Below are positions 31,401 through 40,039 of a stretch of DNA of 64,000 nt, in pieces; positions within the stretch are counted from its first letter, which is position 1, and every line of letters starts with the position of its first letter. A program made the position numbers and the translations under genes. Source of the DNA: Mycolicibacterium brumae (GTDB lineage Bacteria; Actinomycetota; Actinomycetes; Mycobacteriales; Mycobacteriaceae). The stretch lies in assembly GCF_025215495.1 (NCBI RefSeq), contig NZ_CP104302.1:2232001-2296000 (forward strand). Direction: 5' to 3'. Under the pieces are notes generated by a model. The model was not told the origin of the DNA. It searched no databases and worked only from the letters and a program-made list of their open reading frames with translations.

Positions 31401-33898
31401 CGCCGGCCTCCATCCCGCTGGCGCAGGTGCAGCCCGCGCACGAGATCACCCCCACGCTGACCTCCGGGGCGATGAGCCACGGCGCGCTGGTGGCCGAAGC
31501 GCACGAGGCGGTCGCGCACGGAACCAATATGGTTGGCGCACTGTCGAACTGCGGTGAAGGCGGCGAGCACATCAGCCGGTACGGCACCATCCGCGGCTCC
31601 CGGATCAAACAGTTCGCTTCGGGGCGGTTCGGCGTCTGGGCGGGCTACCTGGCCGACCCGATGCTGCGGGAGCTGGAGATCAAAATCGGTCAGGGCGCCA
31701 AACCCGGTGAGGGTGGCCAGCTTCCCGCGCCGAAGGTGACCGTGGCGATCGCGGCCGCGCGCGGCGGCACCCCCGGCGTCGAACTCGTCTCCCCGCCACC
31801 GCATCACGACACCTATTCCATCGAGGATCTCGCCCAGCTGATCCACGACTGCAAGGCCGCCCGGGTCAAGGTGATCGTCAAACTGGTCTCCTCCGAGGGC
31901 ATCGGCACCATCGCCGTCGGCGTCGCGAAGGCCGGCGCCGATGTCATCAATGTCGCCGGCAACACCGGCGGGACCGGCGCCGCCGCGGTCACCAGCCTCA
32001 AGTACGCCGGCCGCTCCGCCGAGATCGGCGTGGCGGAAGTGCACCAGGCGCTGTGCGCCAACGGTATTCGGCAGAAGGTGGTGTTGCGCTGCTCGGGCGC
32101 CCACCAGACCGCCTCCGACGTCGTCAAATCCGCGCTGCTGGGGGGCGACAGCTTCGAGTTCGGCACCACCGCGCTGATGACGCTCAAGTGCGTGATGGCC
32201 AAGAACTGCAATATCAAATGCCCCGCCGGGTTGACCACGAACCCGGAGGTGTTCGAAGGCGATCCGCGGGCTCTGGGCCAGTACCTGCTCAACCTGGCGC
32301 ACGAGGTGCGCGAGATCCTCGCCACCCTCGGACTACCGTCGCTGCGCGCGGCCCGGGGCCGCGCGGACCTGCTGCACCTGCTCGACCATCCGTCCCAGAT
32401 CGGTCAGCTTGATCTGCGCCAGATGCTCACCGCGGCATCGGAATTCGTCGTCGACGACCCGATCTATCTGGAGTCCGACTACGCCGTCGACGACGTCCTG
32501 CTGGATCAGCTCACCGGGAGCCCGGAGTTCGCCGCCATTGCGCCGGCGCCGGCGCCCCTGACCAACCGAAATAAGAGCGTGGGCGGGCAGCTGGCTATCG
32601 ACATCGAACGGCTGCTCAACCACACCGCCGACGGCCCCACCGGGCCCGCGATCACCACCGACGACCGCGGCCGGCGTCACCTGCTTCCCGACTCGGTGGC
32701 GATCACGACCACCGGATCGGCCGGGCAGAGCTACGGGGTCTTCTGCAACGACGGCATGGTGCTGACTCACACCGGCACCTGCAACGACGGCGTCGGCAAG
32801 AGCGCCTGCGGCGGAACCATCATCGTCCGCTCCCCCGGCGGCGGGAGCGCAGACGCGGGCGGCAACGTGCTGATCGGCAACTTCGCCCTGTTCGGCGCGT
32901 CCGGCGGCCGGCTGTTCATCGAGGGCGAGGCCGGCGATCGCTTCGCCGTCCGCAATTCCGGCGCGACCGCCGTCGTCGAGGGCGCCGGTGAGTTTCTGTG
33001 TGAGTACATGACCAACGGTTCGGTGCTCAACATCGGCGGGTTCGGCCATGGCGTCGCCAACGGGATGAGCGGCGGCTTCCTCTACCAATACGACCCCGAC
33101 GGTGAGCTGAGCTCCAAGGTCAGCGCCGATTCCGCGCTGATCGCGCCGATCACCGCGGCGTCCTGGCACGAGGTGACCGTGCGCACCCTGCTGGAGTGGC
33201 ATGTCTCGGCCACCGGATCGGCGAAAGCCACGGCGCTGCTCGATGATTGGGCCACCGCGCGGCGGCAGATCGTCTACGTGATGCCCCGGGCGCTGCTGCT
33301 GTACCAGGACGCCGACGAGATCCTGGCCGCCAAGACGCGCAAGGAACTGCTCGACGAACTCTCCGCGGCGGTCGCCGGCCACCAGGTGCACAAGTTCAAG
33401 CGCTCCTACCGCGACGGCTCCGCCGTGCTGGGCGGAACGGTGCCCGGTTACGGGGAAACCGACACCGAGTCGATGTTCGCGCTGCTGAACACCTACACGG
33501 TGCTGAACATGGCACAGCAACTGGCGCTCACCCGGCTGCCCGGTGTCACCGACGTCCGGGACCCGCGCGTCGACAAGGCGGTCCGCAACCTGGTGCTCAC
33601 CGAGGATTTCTTCCTCATCCACAAACTGCAGCGCTACGCCCGGGAGGCCATCGAGTCGTTCAGCGACGACGAGTTGGCCGTGCTGATCGCCGACAAGCGG
33701 ATCACCGACTACAAGGCGGCGTTGGCGCAGCGCAATGTGCGCTCCACCGACAGTCTGGGCACCTACGGCTGGATCCTGCATCAGGACGCCAAGAATCTGC
33801 TCAGCATGGGCCGGCTGCCGTCGGCGGAGGAACTGTTCGCACACAAGGTGATTCCGGTCGTGGTGACGTCCGGCGTCCCGGCACTGGAGACGACGTAG
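28442..33898 (+). CDS. Large glutamate-synthase-related protein (GltB-like, 1818 aa)
   Basis: Has the GltB domain order but is about 300 residues longer than the usual ~1500. The class-II amidotransferase starts at Cys20 (SS-CGVGF), which would become the N-terminus after removal of a 19-residue propeptide; RFSTNT, AQPFRLMAHNGELNT and QSDSCRLD are intact. A central domain follows, then the FMN/2-oxoglutarate barrel from about residue 1000 (GAMSHGALVAEAHEA, GQGAKPGEGGQLP, SPPPHHDTYSIEDLAQL). Three cysteines Cys1250, Cys1256 and Cys1260 sit at the 3Fe-4S site with spacing C-x5-C-x3-C instead of the usual x5/x4. A GXGXG beta-helix lies at ~1430-1550, then a ~260-residue C-terminal extension with no domain I recognise. 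ATG 28442 is chosen (GGAG eight bases upstream); GTG 28406 is an alternative. No gltD follows; the next gene is a diflavin reductase. Glutamate synthesis from glutamine is plausible but not proven. Confidence 0.85.
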   Translation: MSRDNRRLGLYAPEQDKSSCGVGFLTRKDGVQTHEVVRKLHEALCAVPHRGGMSSEGVGDGAGVNLDLSLQFFTALTERDDLRLGEFGVGNFFLPNDPARHAEADAVIEAALRAQGFEILLKRDVPVDDSALRPAAVRYQLPIRQWVFLADDDRRIHHALMDIEAIAYRSPELTGLYPLSLSARTQVLKGRLNADEVVPYFRDLSDPRMAVHSMFFHTRFSTNTAPNAMMAQPFRLMAHNGELNTDKKNRLSENAMARARNRAIIRPPGQSDSCRLDQTLASRVFEDDLDLVTAVVAMMPPAWENDATLPPRVRAMLEYFSLYEEKNDGPAALVFGDGDIIGARLDRLGLRPLRTVETDDYLGAMSEAGQVNFAPEQVIRRGRIEAGGMLYFDHRARRSHTTAEALDALAARHDYPAMLAEARVHLGDLPAVPPEQQASPARYDGDLNRYQRYVAYSLNQESFKFLMDPMLATGHEKISAMGYGNAINALSNQEGGIAKYFSQRFAQVTNPPLDSIREAAGMTLRVVLGAKPNSGATPAPQIVVDSPILTHLDMLRIREQRRTPVRRFGIRYRIVLDDPAANAAALVAAIDALCDEVETFARDTGGIAIISDRHVDSTRAAMPLTLVVSALNQRLIEEGLRLRVSMIAESGQLCSSHHIATALGFGAAAVYPLAVQMRAEEKYGADADKAFKNFAKAAEKSLMKTMGKVGLCTVESYIGGEFFEPNYLDTGDPVLRRYFPSVTSPVAGVGFATIADSIPQWHARALAVSTEADVPLLGLFKERAEGAGHSYGTTAVRGFVDMTEETIAFDDEARPDNPTMADPSYLRGLVLNQLEGAFGLDDDAYRHTSFDELTPRAIDSFDITPGYRNFVRAMNAERARRPAALRDVLALPADVTFARTVAEFRAELAQFAPFGNNDLRVRGLNCDRSGDGYRLRLAQGPQRHGALAAALIEMFGPDVTDHEVSEDGVLVRARGAAAEYLGMLRAAPASIPLAQVQPAHEITPTLTSGAMSHGALVAEAHEAVAHGTNMVGALSNCGEGGEHISRYGTIRGSRIKQFASGRFGVWAGYLADPMLRELEIKIGQGAKPGEGGQLPAPKVTVAIAAARGGTPGVELVSPPPHHDTYSIEDLAQLIHDCKAARVKVIVKLVSSEGIGTIAVGVAKAGADVINVAGNTGGTGAAAVTSLKYAGRSAEIGVAEVHQALCANGIRQKVVLRCSGAHQTASDVVKSALLGGDSFEFGTTALMTLKCVMAKNCNIKCPAGLTTNPEVFEGDPRALGQYLLNLAHEVREILATLGLPSLRAARGRADLLHLLDHPSQIGQLDLRQMLTAASEFVVDDPIYLESDYAVDDVLLDQLTGSPEFAAIAPAPAPLTNRNKSVGGQLAIDIERLLNHTADGPTGPAITTDDRGRRHLLPDSVAITTTGSAGQSYGVFCNDGMVLTHTGTCNDGVGKSACGGTIIVRSPGGGSADAGGNVLIGNFALFGASGGRLFIEGEAGDRFAVRNSGATAVVEGAGEFLCEYMTNGSVLNIGGFGHGVANGMSGGFLYQYDPDGELSSKVSADSALIAPITAASWHEVTVRTLLEWHVSATGSAKATALLDDWATARRQIVYVMPRALLLYQDADEILAAKTRKELLDELSAAVAGHQVHKFKRSYRDGSAVLGGTVPGYGETDTESMFALLNTYTVLNMAQQLALTRLPGVTDVRDPRVDKAVRNLVLTEDFFLIHKLQRYAREAIESFSDDELAVLIADKRITDYKAALAQRNVRSTDSLGTYGWILHQDAKNLLSMGRLPSAEELFAHKVIPVVVTSGVPALETT

Positions 33899-33903
33899 CA
33901 GAT

Positions 33904-35682
33904 ATGAAGATCGCCTACATCCCCCAAGACGCCCCGTTCAACGAGGACCAACGCGCCTGGCTCTCCGGGTTCCTGGCCGGGCTGCATTCCCGGGTCGCGA
34001 TGAACCTCGCCACCCCGCCGCCGGTGGCATCGGCCACCGGTTCCGCGCCGCGTCCGGCGCTGCGGGTGCTCTACGGCACCCAGACCGGCAACGCCGAAGG
34101 TGTGGCCGGCGATATCGCCGCCGGCGCCCGGGCGCAGGGTTTCGACGCAGCCGTCAGCGGCCTCGACGAGATCACGGTGGAGGAGTTCGCCGGGTGCAAG
34201 TTCGTGCTGATCGTGATCTCCACCTACGGCGAGGGCGAGATGCCCGACAACGCTGAACTGTTCTGGGACGCGCTGTCATCGACGATGGCGCCGCGGCTGG
34301 AGGGGATGTCGTTCGGCGTGCTGGCGCTCGGGGACACCAGCTACGACGGGTTCTGCCAGGCCGGAAAGCTGATGGACACCAGGCTGGAGCAGTTGGGCGC
34401 CACCCGGGTGCTGGCCCGCACCGACTGCGACGTCGACTACGAGACCCCGGCCGCCGAGTGGATTCAGGAGGCCGTGGGCGCCCTGATGACCCTCGCCGGC
34501 GCCAGCGGTGTGCCGAGCACCCCGCCGCCGAGCACGGTGTCGCGCTCGGGTTGGACCCGCAAGAACCCGTATCCGGCGCGGCTCGCGGAGAGTCGGCGGC
34601 TGTCCGGTCCCGGTTCGGGCAAGGAGATCCGGCACTACGAGTTCGACCTCGGCGACAGCGAGATCAGCTACCAGGCCGGCGACGCGCTGGCCGTGGTCCC
34701 GGAAAACGATCCGGCATTGGTTCAGGCGCTGGCCGAGCACTTCCGGTTGTCCGTCGACACCCGGGTGGACGGCGAGCCGCTCAGCGAGCTGTTCGGGAAA
34801 CGCTACGAGATCAGCACCCCATCGAAGGATCTGCTGGGCGAGGTGGAAAGCCGCGCCGACGACGACGAGTTCTCGCACGTGCTGCGCGGCGGGATCAAGG
34901 AGGCGCTGGACCGTTGGCTCTACGGCCGCGATGTGCTCGACATCCTGCGCATCGGCGGCGACCAACTCAGCCTGGAAGAGTTCATCGGGTTGCTCAAACC
35001 GCTGCAGCACCGCGCTTACTCCATCTCGTCGAGCCCGCTGGCGCACCCCGACCGCATCCATCTGACCGTGGCCAGCGTGCGCTACCAGAACACCGGTCGC
35101 GAGCGGGGCGGTGTCTGCTCGACGTTCCTGGCCGATCGCTGCGACGCCGCGCCGATCTTTCTGCAGCCCAATAAGTCCTTCCGGGTGCCCGCCGATGACA
35201 GTGCGCCGATGATCATGGTGGGGCCCGGCACCGGCATCGCGCCGTTCCGCGCGTTCCTGCAGGAACGGGAACACCGCGGCGCGGCCGGGCGCAACTGGCT
35301 GTTCTTCGGCGACCGGCAGCGCGAACACGATTTCATCTACGCCGATGAGCTCACCGGCTGGCACGACCGCGGCGTGCTGGACCGTGTCGACCTGGCGTTC
35401 TCCAGGGATCCCGGCACCGCGGGGTCCGGCGGCTCCGGCGGCTCCGGCGGCGCGAAGATCTACGTGCAGACCCGGATGCGCGAGCACGGCAAGGAGCTGT
35501 TCGGCTGGCTGGAGGACGGCGGACACTTCTACGTGTGCGGCGACGCCTCCCGGATGGCCAAGGACGTCGACCAGGCGCTGCACGATATCGTCGCCACCCA
35601 CGGTGGCCTCGGGGTCGACGGAGCCGTCGAGTACGTCAACACGCTCAAGCGCGAGAAGCGCTACGTCCGTGATGTGTACTGA
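33904..35682 (+). CDS. CysJ-type NADPH diflavin oxidoreductase, probable electron donor to the GltB-like protein
   Basis: A 592-residue diflavin reductase. Residues ~5-40 (PFNEDQRAWLSGFLAGL) match the N-terminal helix of sulfite reductase flavoproteins. A flavodoxin domain (FMN) starts at residue 55 with LYGTQTGNAEGVA and STYGEGEMPDNAELFW. The FAD domain has RAYSISSSP near 369 and GGVCSTFL near 401; the NADPH domain has GPGTGIAPFRAFLQE near 439 and ends KRYVRDVY, the classic CysJ/CPR C-terminus. A Gly/Ser linker (about residue 504) interrupts the NADPH domain. No sulfite reductase hemoprotein or P450 is nearby. The gene begins 5 nt after the GltB-like stop, so the likely partner is that FMN/Fe-S protein. 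Confidence 0.88.
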   Translation: MKIAYIPQDAPFNEDQRAWLSGFLAGLHSRVAMNLATPPPVASATGSAPRPALRVLYGTQTGNAEGVAGDIAAGARAQGFDAAVSGLDEITVEEFAGCKFVLIVISTYGEGEMPDNAELFWDALSSTMAPRLEGMSFGVLALGDTSYDGFCQAGKLMDTRLEQLGATRVLARTDCDVDYETPAAEWIQEAVGALMTLAGASGVPSTPPPSTVSRSGWTRKNPYPARLAESRRLSGPGSGKEIRHYEFDLGDSEISYQAGDALAVVPENDPALVQALAEHFRLSVDTRVDGEPLSELFGKRYEISTPSKDLLGEVESRADDDEFSHVLRGGIKEALDRWLYGRDVLDILRIGGDQLSLEEFIGLLKPLQHRAYSISSSPLAHPDRIHLTVASVRYQNTGRERGGVCSTFLADRCDAAPIFLQPNKSFRVPADDSAPMIMVGPGTGIAPFRAFLQEREHRGAAGRNWLFFGDRQREHDFIYADELTGWHDRGVLDRVDLAFSRDPGTAGSGGSGGSGGAKIYVQTRMREHGKELFGWLEDGGHFYVCGDASRMAKDVDQALHDIVATHGGLGVDGAVEYVNTLKREKRYVRDVY

Positions 35683-35703
35683 CGACGCCCGCTTGATCGT
35701 CGG

Positions 35704-37263
35704 CTAACCGGTCTTTCGCAGCACGGCGGCGAACATGGCGTCCGTGCCGTGCCGGTGCGGCCACAGCTGCACGTACGGACCCTCCCCGAGACCTTCGGCC
35801 GGCTCGAACAGCGGGCGGGCGTCGAGCACTTCCACCGGGTAGCGCCGCACCGCGTCGGCGACGACGCCGACGGTTTCCGACAGATGCGGTGAGCAGGTGG
35901 AGTACAGCACCACCCCGCCGGGGCGGACCAGCCGGATCGCCGAGGCCAGCAGCTCGCGCTGCAGTTTGGTCAGCTCGGGCAGGTCCTTGGGCTGGCGACG
36001 CCAGCGCGCCTCGGGCCGCCGGCGCAGCGCGCCCAGCCCGGTGCAGGGGGCGTCGACCAGCACCCGGTCGAACCCGCCCAACCCTGCGCCAAGGCCATCG
36101 ACAGCGGCGCGGATGGCGTCGTCGTCGCGGCCGTCGACGCGCAGCACCGCGACGTCCAGGCCGGCGGTGTTCTGCTCGACCATCTCGGCGCGCCGCCCGG
36201 CCGGCTCGACCGCGGTGACCACCGCGTCGGCGCCCGTGCCGAGGGCCGCCAGCAGCGCGGTCTTGCCGCCGGGGCCCGCGCACAGGTCCAGCCAGCGCCC
36301 GCCTTCGGGGCCCTCAAGCGGCGCGCGGGTGAGCGCTTGGGCGATGAGCTGGCTGCCCTCGTCCTGCACCAGCGCCTTGTCCTCGCGGACCGCCGCGACC
36401 TTCCCGGGGTCTCCGCCGGGCAGGTAGACCGCGTGCGGCGAATACCGGCCGACGGTTCCGCCGGTCTGCTCGGCGAGGTCGGCGGCGCTGAGCACGCCGG
36501 GGCGCGCGGCCAGGTGCACCTGCGGCCGGGCGTCGTCGGCGGCCAGCACCTCGGCGAGCTCGCCGGCGTCGGCGCCGAGCGCGTCGGCGAATGCTTGCGC
36601 GATCCAACGGGGGTGCGCGTGCGTCAGGGCGAGGTTGCCGATCGGATCCTTGCCCGGGTCCGGGGCGACCTCCGCCAGCCACTCGTCGAGGCTGCGGCCG
36701 GCGATCTTGCGCAGCACGGCGTTGACGAATCCGCCGCGCACCGAGTCGAATTCGGCCTTCGCCGCGCCGACGGCGGTGGTGACCGCCGCGTGGTCCTCCA
36801 CCCGGGTCCGCAGCAGTTGATAGGCGCCCAGGCGCAGCAGGTCCAGCAGCACCGGGTCGATGTCGTCGACGGAGCGATTCGCGGCGGCGGCGATGATCGC
36901 GTCGAGCTGGCCGCTGGTGCGACACGTCCCGTAGGTCAGCTCGGTGGCGAATGCGGCGTCCCGGCCGGTGATTCCGCGTTCCCGCAGCATCGCGGGCAGC
37001 GCGAGGTTGGCGTAGGCGTCGCGCTCGGCGACCGCCCGCAGGGTGTCGAACGCCGCCCGGCGCGCCGGGTCGAGGGCGTCCCGCGCCTCCCGCCGGGGTC
37101 GGCGATCCTCGTCGTCGCGGGGACGACGGGGGCGGTCGGTGTTGGGCCCCTTGGAGTTTCGGGGCTTGTCCACCCGCGGGCCACGAGGTCCGGAGCCCCG
37201 GTCGGCTCCGGATCGCTGTGCCCTGCCGCGATTGTCTCCGCCCCGGCCACCGTGCTGACTCAC
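35704..37263 (-). CDS. rsmB: 16S rRNA m5C967 methyltransferase RsmB/Fmu (Sun family)
   Basis: SAM-dependent RNA cytosine-5 methyltransferase. The 519-residue protein has a basic, low-complexity N-terminal tail (~60 residues rich in Arg/Gly/Pro), a NusB-like RNA-binding domain at ~65-200 ([29 protein letters not shown]), and the catalytic domain from ~320 ([49 protein letters not shown]). The Cys in DAPC (~408) and in STCS (~454) are the two catalytic cysteines of the family. Start GTG overlaps the fmt stop (GTGA). It converges on the diflavin reductase gene with only ~20 bp between stops. Confidence 0.94.
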   Translation of the reverse strand: MSQHGGRGGDNRGRAQRSGADRGSGPRGPRVDKPRNSKGPNTDRPRRPRDDEDRRPRREARDALDPARRAAFDTLRAVAERDAYANLALPAMLRERGITGRDAAFATELTYGTCRTSGQLDAIIAAAANRSVDDIDPVLLDLLRLGAYQLLRTRVEDHAAVTTAVGAAKAEFDSVRGGFVNAVLRKIAGRSLDEWLAEVAPDPGKDPIGNLALTHAHPRWIAQAFADALGADAGELAEVLAADDARPQVHLAARPGVLSAADLAEQTGGTVGRYSPHAVYLPGGDPGKVAAVREDKALVQDEGSQLIAQALTRAPLEGPEGGRWLDLCAGPGGKTALLAALGTGADAVVTAVEPAGRRAEMVEQNTAGLDVAVLRVDGRDDDAIRAAVDGLGAGLGGFDRVLVDAPCTGLGALRRRPEARWRRQPKDLPELTKLQRELLASAIRLVRPGGVVLYSTCSPHLSETVGVVADAVRRYPVEVLDARPLFEPAEGLGEGPYVQLWPHRHGTDAMFAAVLRKTG

Positions 37264-38198
37264 TGCGCCACCGCCTCATCCAGTCGGGCGCCGCGGGCCC
37301 AGTCCGCGGCGTTCATCGCCTTCTTGCCCGGCGGTTGCACCACACCGAGCGCCACCGGGTCCGACCCGGTGCCGACCAGCACCCGCTTGCGTTCCACCCG
37401 AATCTGTCCCGGGGCCAACGGCTCTGCCCCGGAGGACCCCGCGTCGGCCGGGGTCACCGGGCCGAGTTTGACGCGTTGCTCACCGATCATGGTCCACGCG
37501 CCGGGATTCGGCGTGACCGCGCGGATCCGGCGGTCCACCGCCAGCGCCGGGTCGCTCCAGCGGACCCGCGCGGCTTCCACGGTGATCTTCGGGGCGTAGC
37601 TGTGGCCATCGGCGGGCTGGGGCGCCGCGGTCAGCTGCCCGTCGGCGATACCGTCGAGGGTGGCTTCCAACAGGCCCGCTCCGGCCTCGGCCAACCGCTC
37701 CAGCAGATCCCCGGCGGTGTCGGTGGCGCGGATGGTCTCGGTGAGCACCCCGTACACCGGGCCGGAATCCAGCGCGGGTTCGATCCGGAAGGTGGTGGCG
37801 CCGGTGACCTCGTCGCCGGCGGCGATGGCGGCCTGCACCGGCGCGGCGCCACGCCACGCCGGCAGCAGCGAGAAGTGCAGGTTCACCCAGCCGTGCGCGG
37901 GAACCGCCAGCAACTCGTCGCGCAGCAACGCGCCGTAGGCCACCACCGGGCAGCAATCCGGCTCCAGCGCCGCCAGTTCCGCGACGAATTCTCCTGTGTT
38001 GGGGGTGGCGGGCTTCAGGACGGGGATGCCGTGTTCTTCGGCGAGCAGGGCGACCGGCGACGGCGCGGGTTTGCCGCGGCGTCCGGCGGCGGCGTCCGGG
38101 CGGGTCAGCACCGCCACCACCTGGTGACGCGGGGAGGCGATCAGCCGGCGCAGCGCGGGCAGGGCGGGCGCGGGGGTTCCGGCGAAGACGAGACGCAC
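37260..38198 (-). CDS. fmt: Methionyl-tRNA formyltransferase
   Basis: Formylates initiator Met-tRNA using 10-formyltetrahydrofolate. The 312-residue protein starts [16 protein letters not shown], has the folate/catalytic block [19 protein letters not shown] and then [13 protein letters not shown], with the C-terminal OB-like tRNA-binding part ([14 protein letters not shown] at the end). Start is GTG at 38198. Coupled to rsmB by a 4-bp overlap, a conserved bacterial pairing. Confidence 0.95.
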   Translation of the reverse strand: MRLVFAGTPAPALPALRRLIASPRHQVVAVLTRPDAAAGRRGKPAPSPVALLAEEHGIPVLKPATPNTGEFVAELAALEPDCCPVVAYGALLRDELLAVPAHGWVNLHFSLLPAWRGAAPVQAAIAAGDEVTGATTFRIEPALDSGPVYGVLTETIRATDTAGDLLERLAEAGAGLLEATLDGIADGQLTAAPQPADGHSYAPKITVEAARVRWSDPALAVDRRIRAVTPNPGAWTMIGEQRVKLGPVTPADAGSSGAEPLAPGQIRVERKRVLVGTGSDPVALGVVQPPGKKAMNAADWARGARLDEAVAQ

Positions 38199-38214
38199 CG
38201 GGACAGCTTATTGC

Positions 38215-40035
38215 TCACCAGGACCCGCCACCGCCACCACCACCGCCGCCGCCCCCGCCGCCACCGCTGCTCCCGCCGCCCGACGACGAGGACTGGGATG
38301 CGGAGTAGGCGCTGATCGACGACGACAGGGCGCTATCGAAGCTGTTCTGGAAGGTCGTCGCGGAGAACGACGAGGAGCTGCCGTCGCTGGCGCCGTGCAA
38401 CCACGCCGGATTCGCCGCGGCCTGACCCATCTCCTGGGCGTACTTGGCCGCCCAGGCCGCCGCGACGCCACCGGCGACCGCGAACGGCAGGTAAGCGGCG
38501 TATAGGTCCTTGCGGGCGGCGAACTCGAAGCGGGCCTCCGAGGACTCGGTGGACAGCACCCGGTGGAAGCCTTCGGCCTCCGACCACACCCGTCTGCCCT
38601 CCTCGGTGCGCCGGGAACCCACACCAGGGCGCCAGCCGCGAACCGAGGTGACGAAGTACGCGGCGAACGGCAGCATCCAGACGGTGGCGGGCAGGAAAAG
38701 CGCGGTCGCGGCCATGATCGCGATGATCAGCGACACCGCGTTGCTGAGCCGCACCAGCCATTCCCCGCGGCGACGCACCAGCAGCCCGGAGTTGAAGCCC
38801 CAATCCCGGGCGGCCTTGTCGAGTTCGGCCCGGGCCTTGGAGAGTTTCTCCCCCGATTTCGCGCTGCCGTCGGCGCTGAACTTGCCGCCGGATTTGCTCA
38901 GGCCGAGGGCCGCCGCGACCGCCCCGGCGACCGGGTCCACCGACCGCCAGCGTTCGGGCCCCGCGGTGCTGACGACCCGCCAGGTGTCCTTCTTGCCGGA
39001 GTTCGTCTGCTCCAGCCGGACCAGGCCCTGCTCGGCGAGGTGGAACAACGTCGCGGTGAGCGCCGCCGGCGGGACCCATTCGGTGCGGATGAGTTCGACC
39101 TGCGCCGGACCCAGGCCGGTCGGTGGCTTGTACTGCAGCGGGAACCCGGGCGGGTTCTCGACGGTGAGCCGGACGGTGACCCAGCCGGCGAACGCCCCCA
39201 CCACGGTGGCCACCAGGAGGAACACCAGCATGGGCACGGAGCGGCCGAGGATCGGGTCCCAGCGGGCCGACCACGGCACCAGATTGCGGTTCGGCGTCTC
39301 GGCGTCGACCGCGGCGAGCACCGTCAGCGGTGTGTGCGGGGCCAGGTTCGTCGCGCCGACGGTGACGGTGCGGCCATCCTCGCTGATCTGCAATCCCCGG
39401 CAGGGGGCGCCCACGCCGTAGCCGAGGGAGCATTGCGCGCCGGGAACCGGGCCCGGCAGGTGGATCGTCGCGGTGGCGTTGCGCATCCAGTTGTTCCAGG
39501 CCGGCGCGACGACGTTCCAGTAGAAGGCCGACGTCGCCGGCGCGCCCACGTCACCGGTTCGGGAGGCGAACGCCCGGTCCGCGCCGGCCGTGCCGGGGTC
39601 CAGCGCGTCGGTGAGGCTGTAATTGATCACGAAGGTGTGCCGGCCGGGCGCCAGCTCGCGGTCCGGGTCGCCGATCTTCACGACCCAGAATCGCCGCCCG
39701 TTCTCCCAGAACATGTCGTAGCTGGCGTCTTCGCCGTCGACGGTGACCGAGGCGACGGTCGGAACGTGCCGTAGTCCGGGCAAGTTCGGGTTGGCCACGT
39801 CGAAATATCGGAACAGCCCGTGCCGACCGGACGGGAACTCCCCGACGATCGTTTCGGTCGCGGTCAGGTTGCCGTTGTCGGCGACGGTGTAGTCGCCGTG
39901 GTAATCGGCGAACACCACCGGGTCGTCGTTCGCCGGCCCGGGGCTGGTCCCCGACAGCAGCAGCGGCCACAGCAGTCCGGCCGCGATCAGGCCGAGGACG
40001 ATGAGCCATCCCACCAGGCGACCGATCCAACGCAC
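38215..40035 (-). CDS. DUF2207-type membrane protein with glycine-rich C-terminus
   Basis: A 606-residue membrane protein of unknown function. N-terminal signal/anchor helix (residues ~8-28), an extracytoplasmic beta-rich domain (DYTVADNGNLTATETIVGEFPSG, HTFVINYSLTDAL) typical of DUF2207, further membrane segments near 265-285 and a pair near 430-465, and a cytoplasmic region with an ARAELDKAARDWGF motif. The tail ends in Ser-rich then poly-Gly and Ser-Trp, as in many proteins of this family. Not at this place in the M. tuberculosis locus as I recall. It lies four bases past the priA start-side partner (priA stop side adjacent), so co-transcription with priA is likely. Confidence 0.85.
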   Translation of the reverse strand: MRWIGRLVGWLIVLGLIAAGLLWPLLLSGTSPGPANDDPVVFADYHGDYTVADNGNLTATETIVGEFPSGRHGLFRYFDVANPNLPGLRHVPTVASVTVDGEDASYDMFWENGRRFWVVKIGDPDRELAPGRHTFVINYSLTDALDPGTAGADRAFASRTGDVGAPATSAFYWNVVAPAWNNWMRNATATIHLPGPVPGAQCSLGYGVGAPCRGLQISEDGRTVTVGATNLAPHTPLTVLAAVDAETPNRNLVPWSARWDPILGRSVPMLVFLLVATVVGAFAGWVTVRLTVENPPGFPLQYKPPTGLGPAQVELIRTEWVPPAALTATLFHLAEQGLVRLEQTNSGKKDTWRVVSTAGPERWRSVDPVAGAVAAALGLSKSGGKFSADGSAKSGEKLSKARAELDKAARDWGFNSGLLVRRRGEWLVRLSNAVSLIIAIMAATALFLPATVWMLPFAAYFVTSVRGWRPGVGSRRTEEGRRVWSEAEGFHRVLSTESSEARFEFAARKDLYAAYLPFAVAGGVAAAWAAKYAQEMGQAAANPAWLHGASDGSSSSFSATTFQNSFDSALSSSISAYSASQSSSSGGGSSGGGGGGGGGGGGGGSW

Positions 40036-40039
40036 GGCG

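Noticed and set aside
28442..33898. Canonical gltB
   Set aside because: Length 1818, altered Fe-S spacing, C-terminal extension and lack of gltD make it a related but distinct protein.
33904..35682. Assimilatory sulfite reductase alpha subunit (cysJ)
   Set aside because: Domain architecture fits, but no cysI is adjacent and mycobacteria mainly use ferredoxin-dependent SirA. The 5-nt linkage to the GltB-like gene favours that partner. The cysJ symbol is therefore not used.
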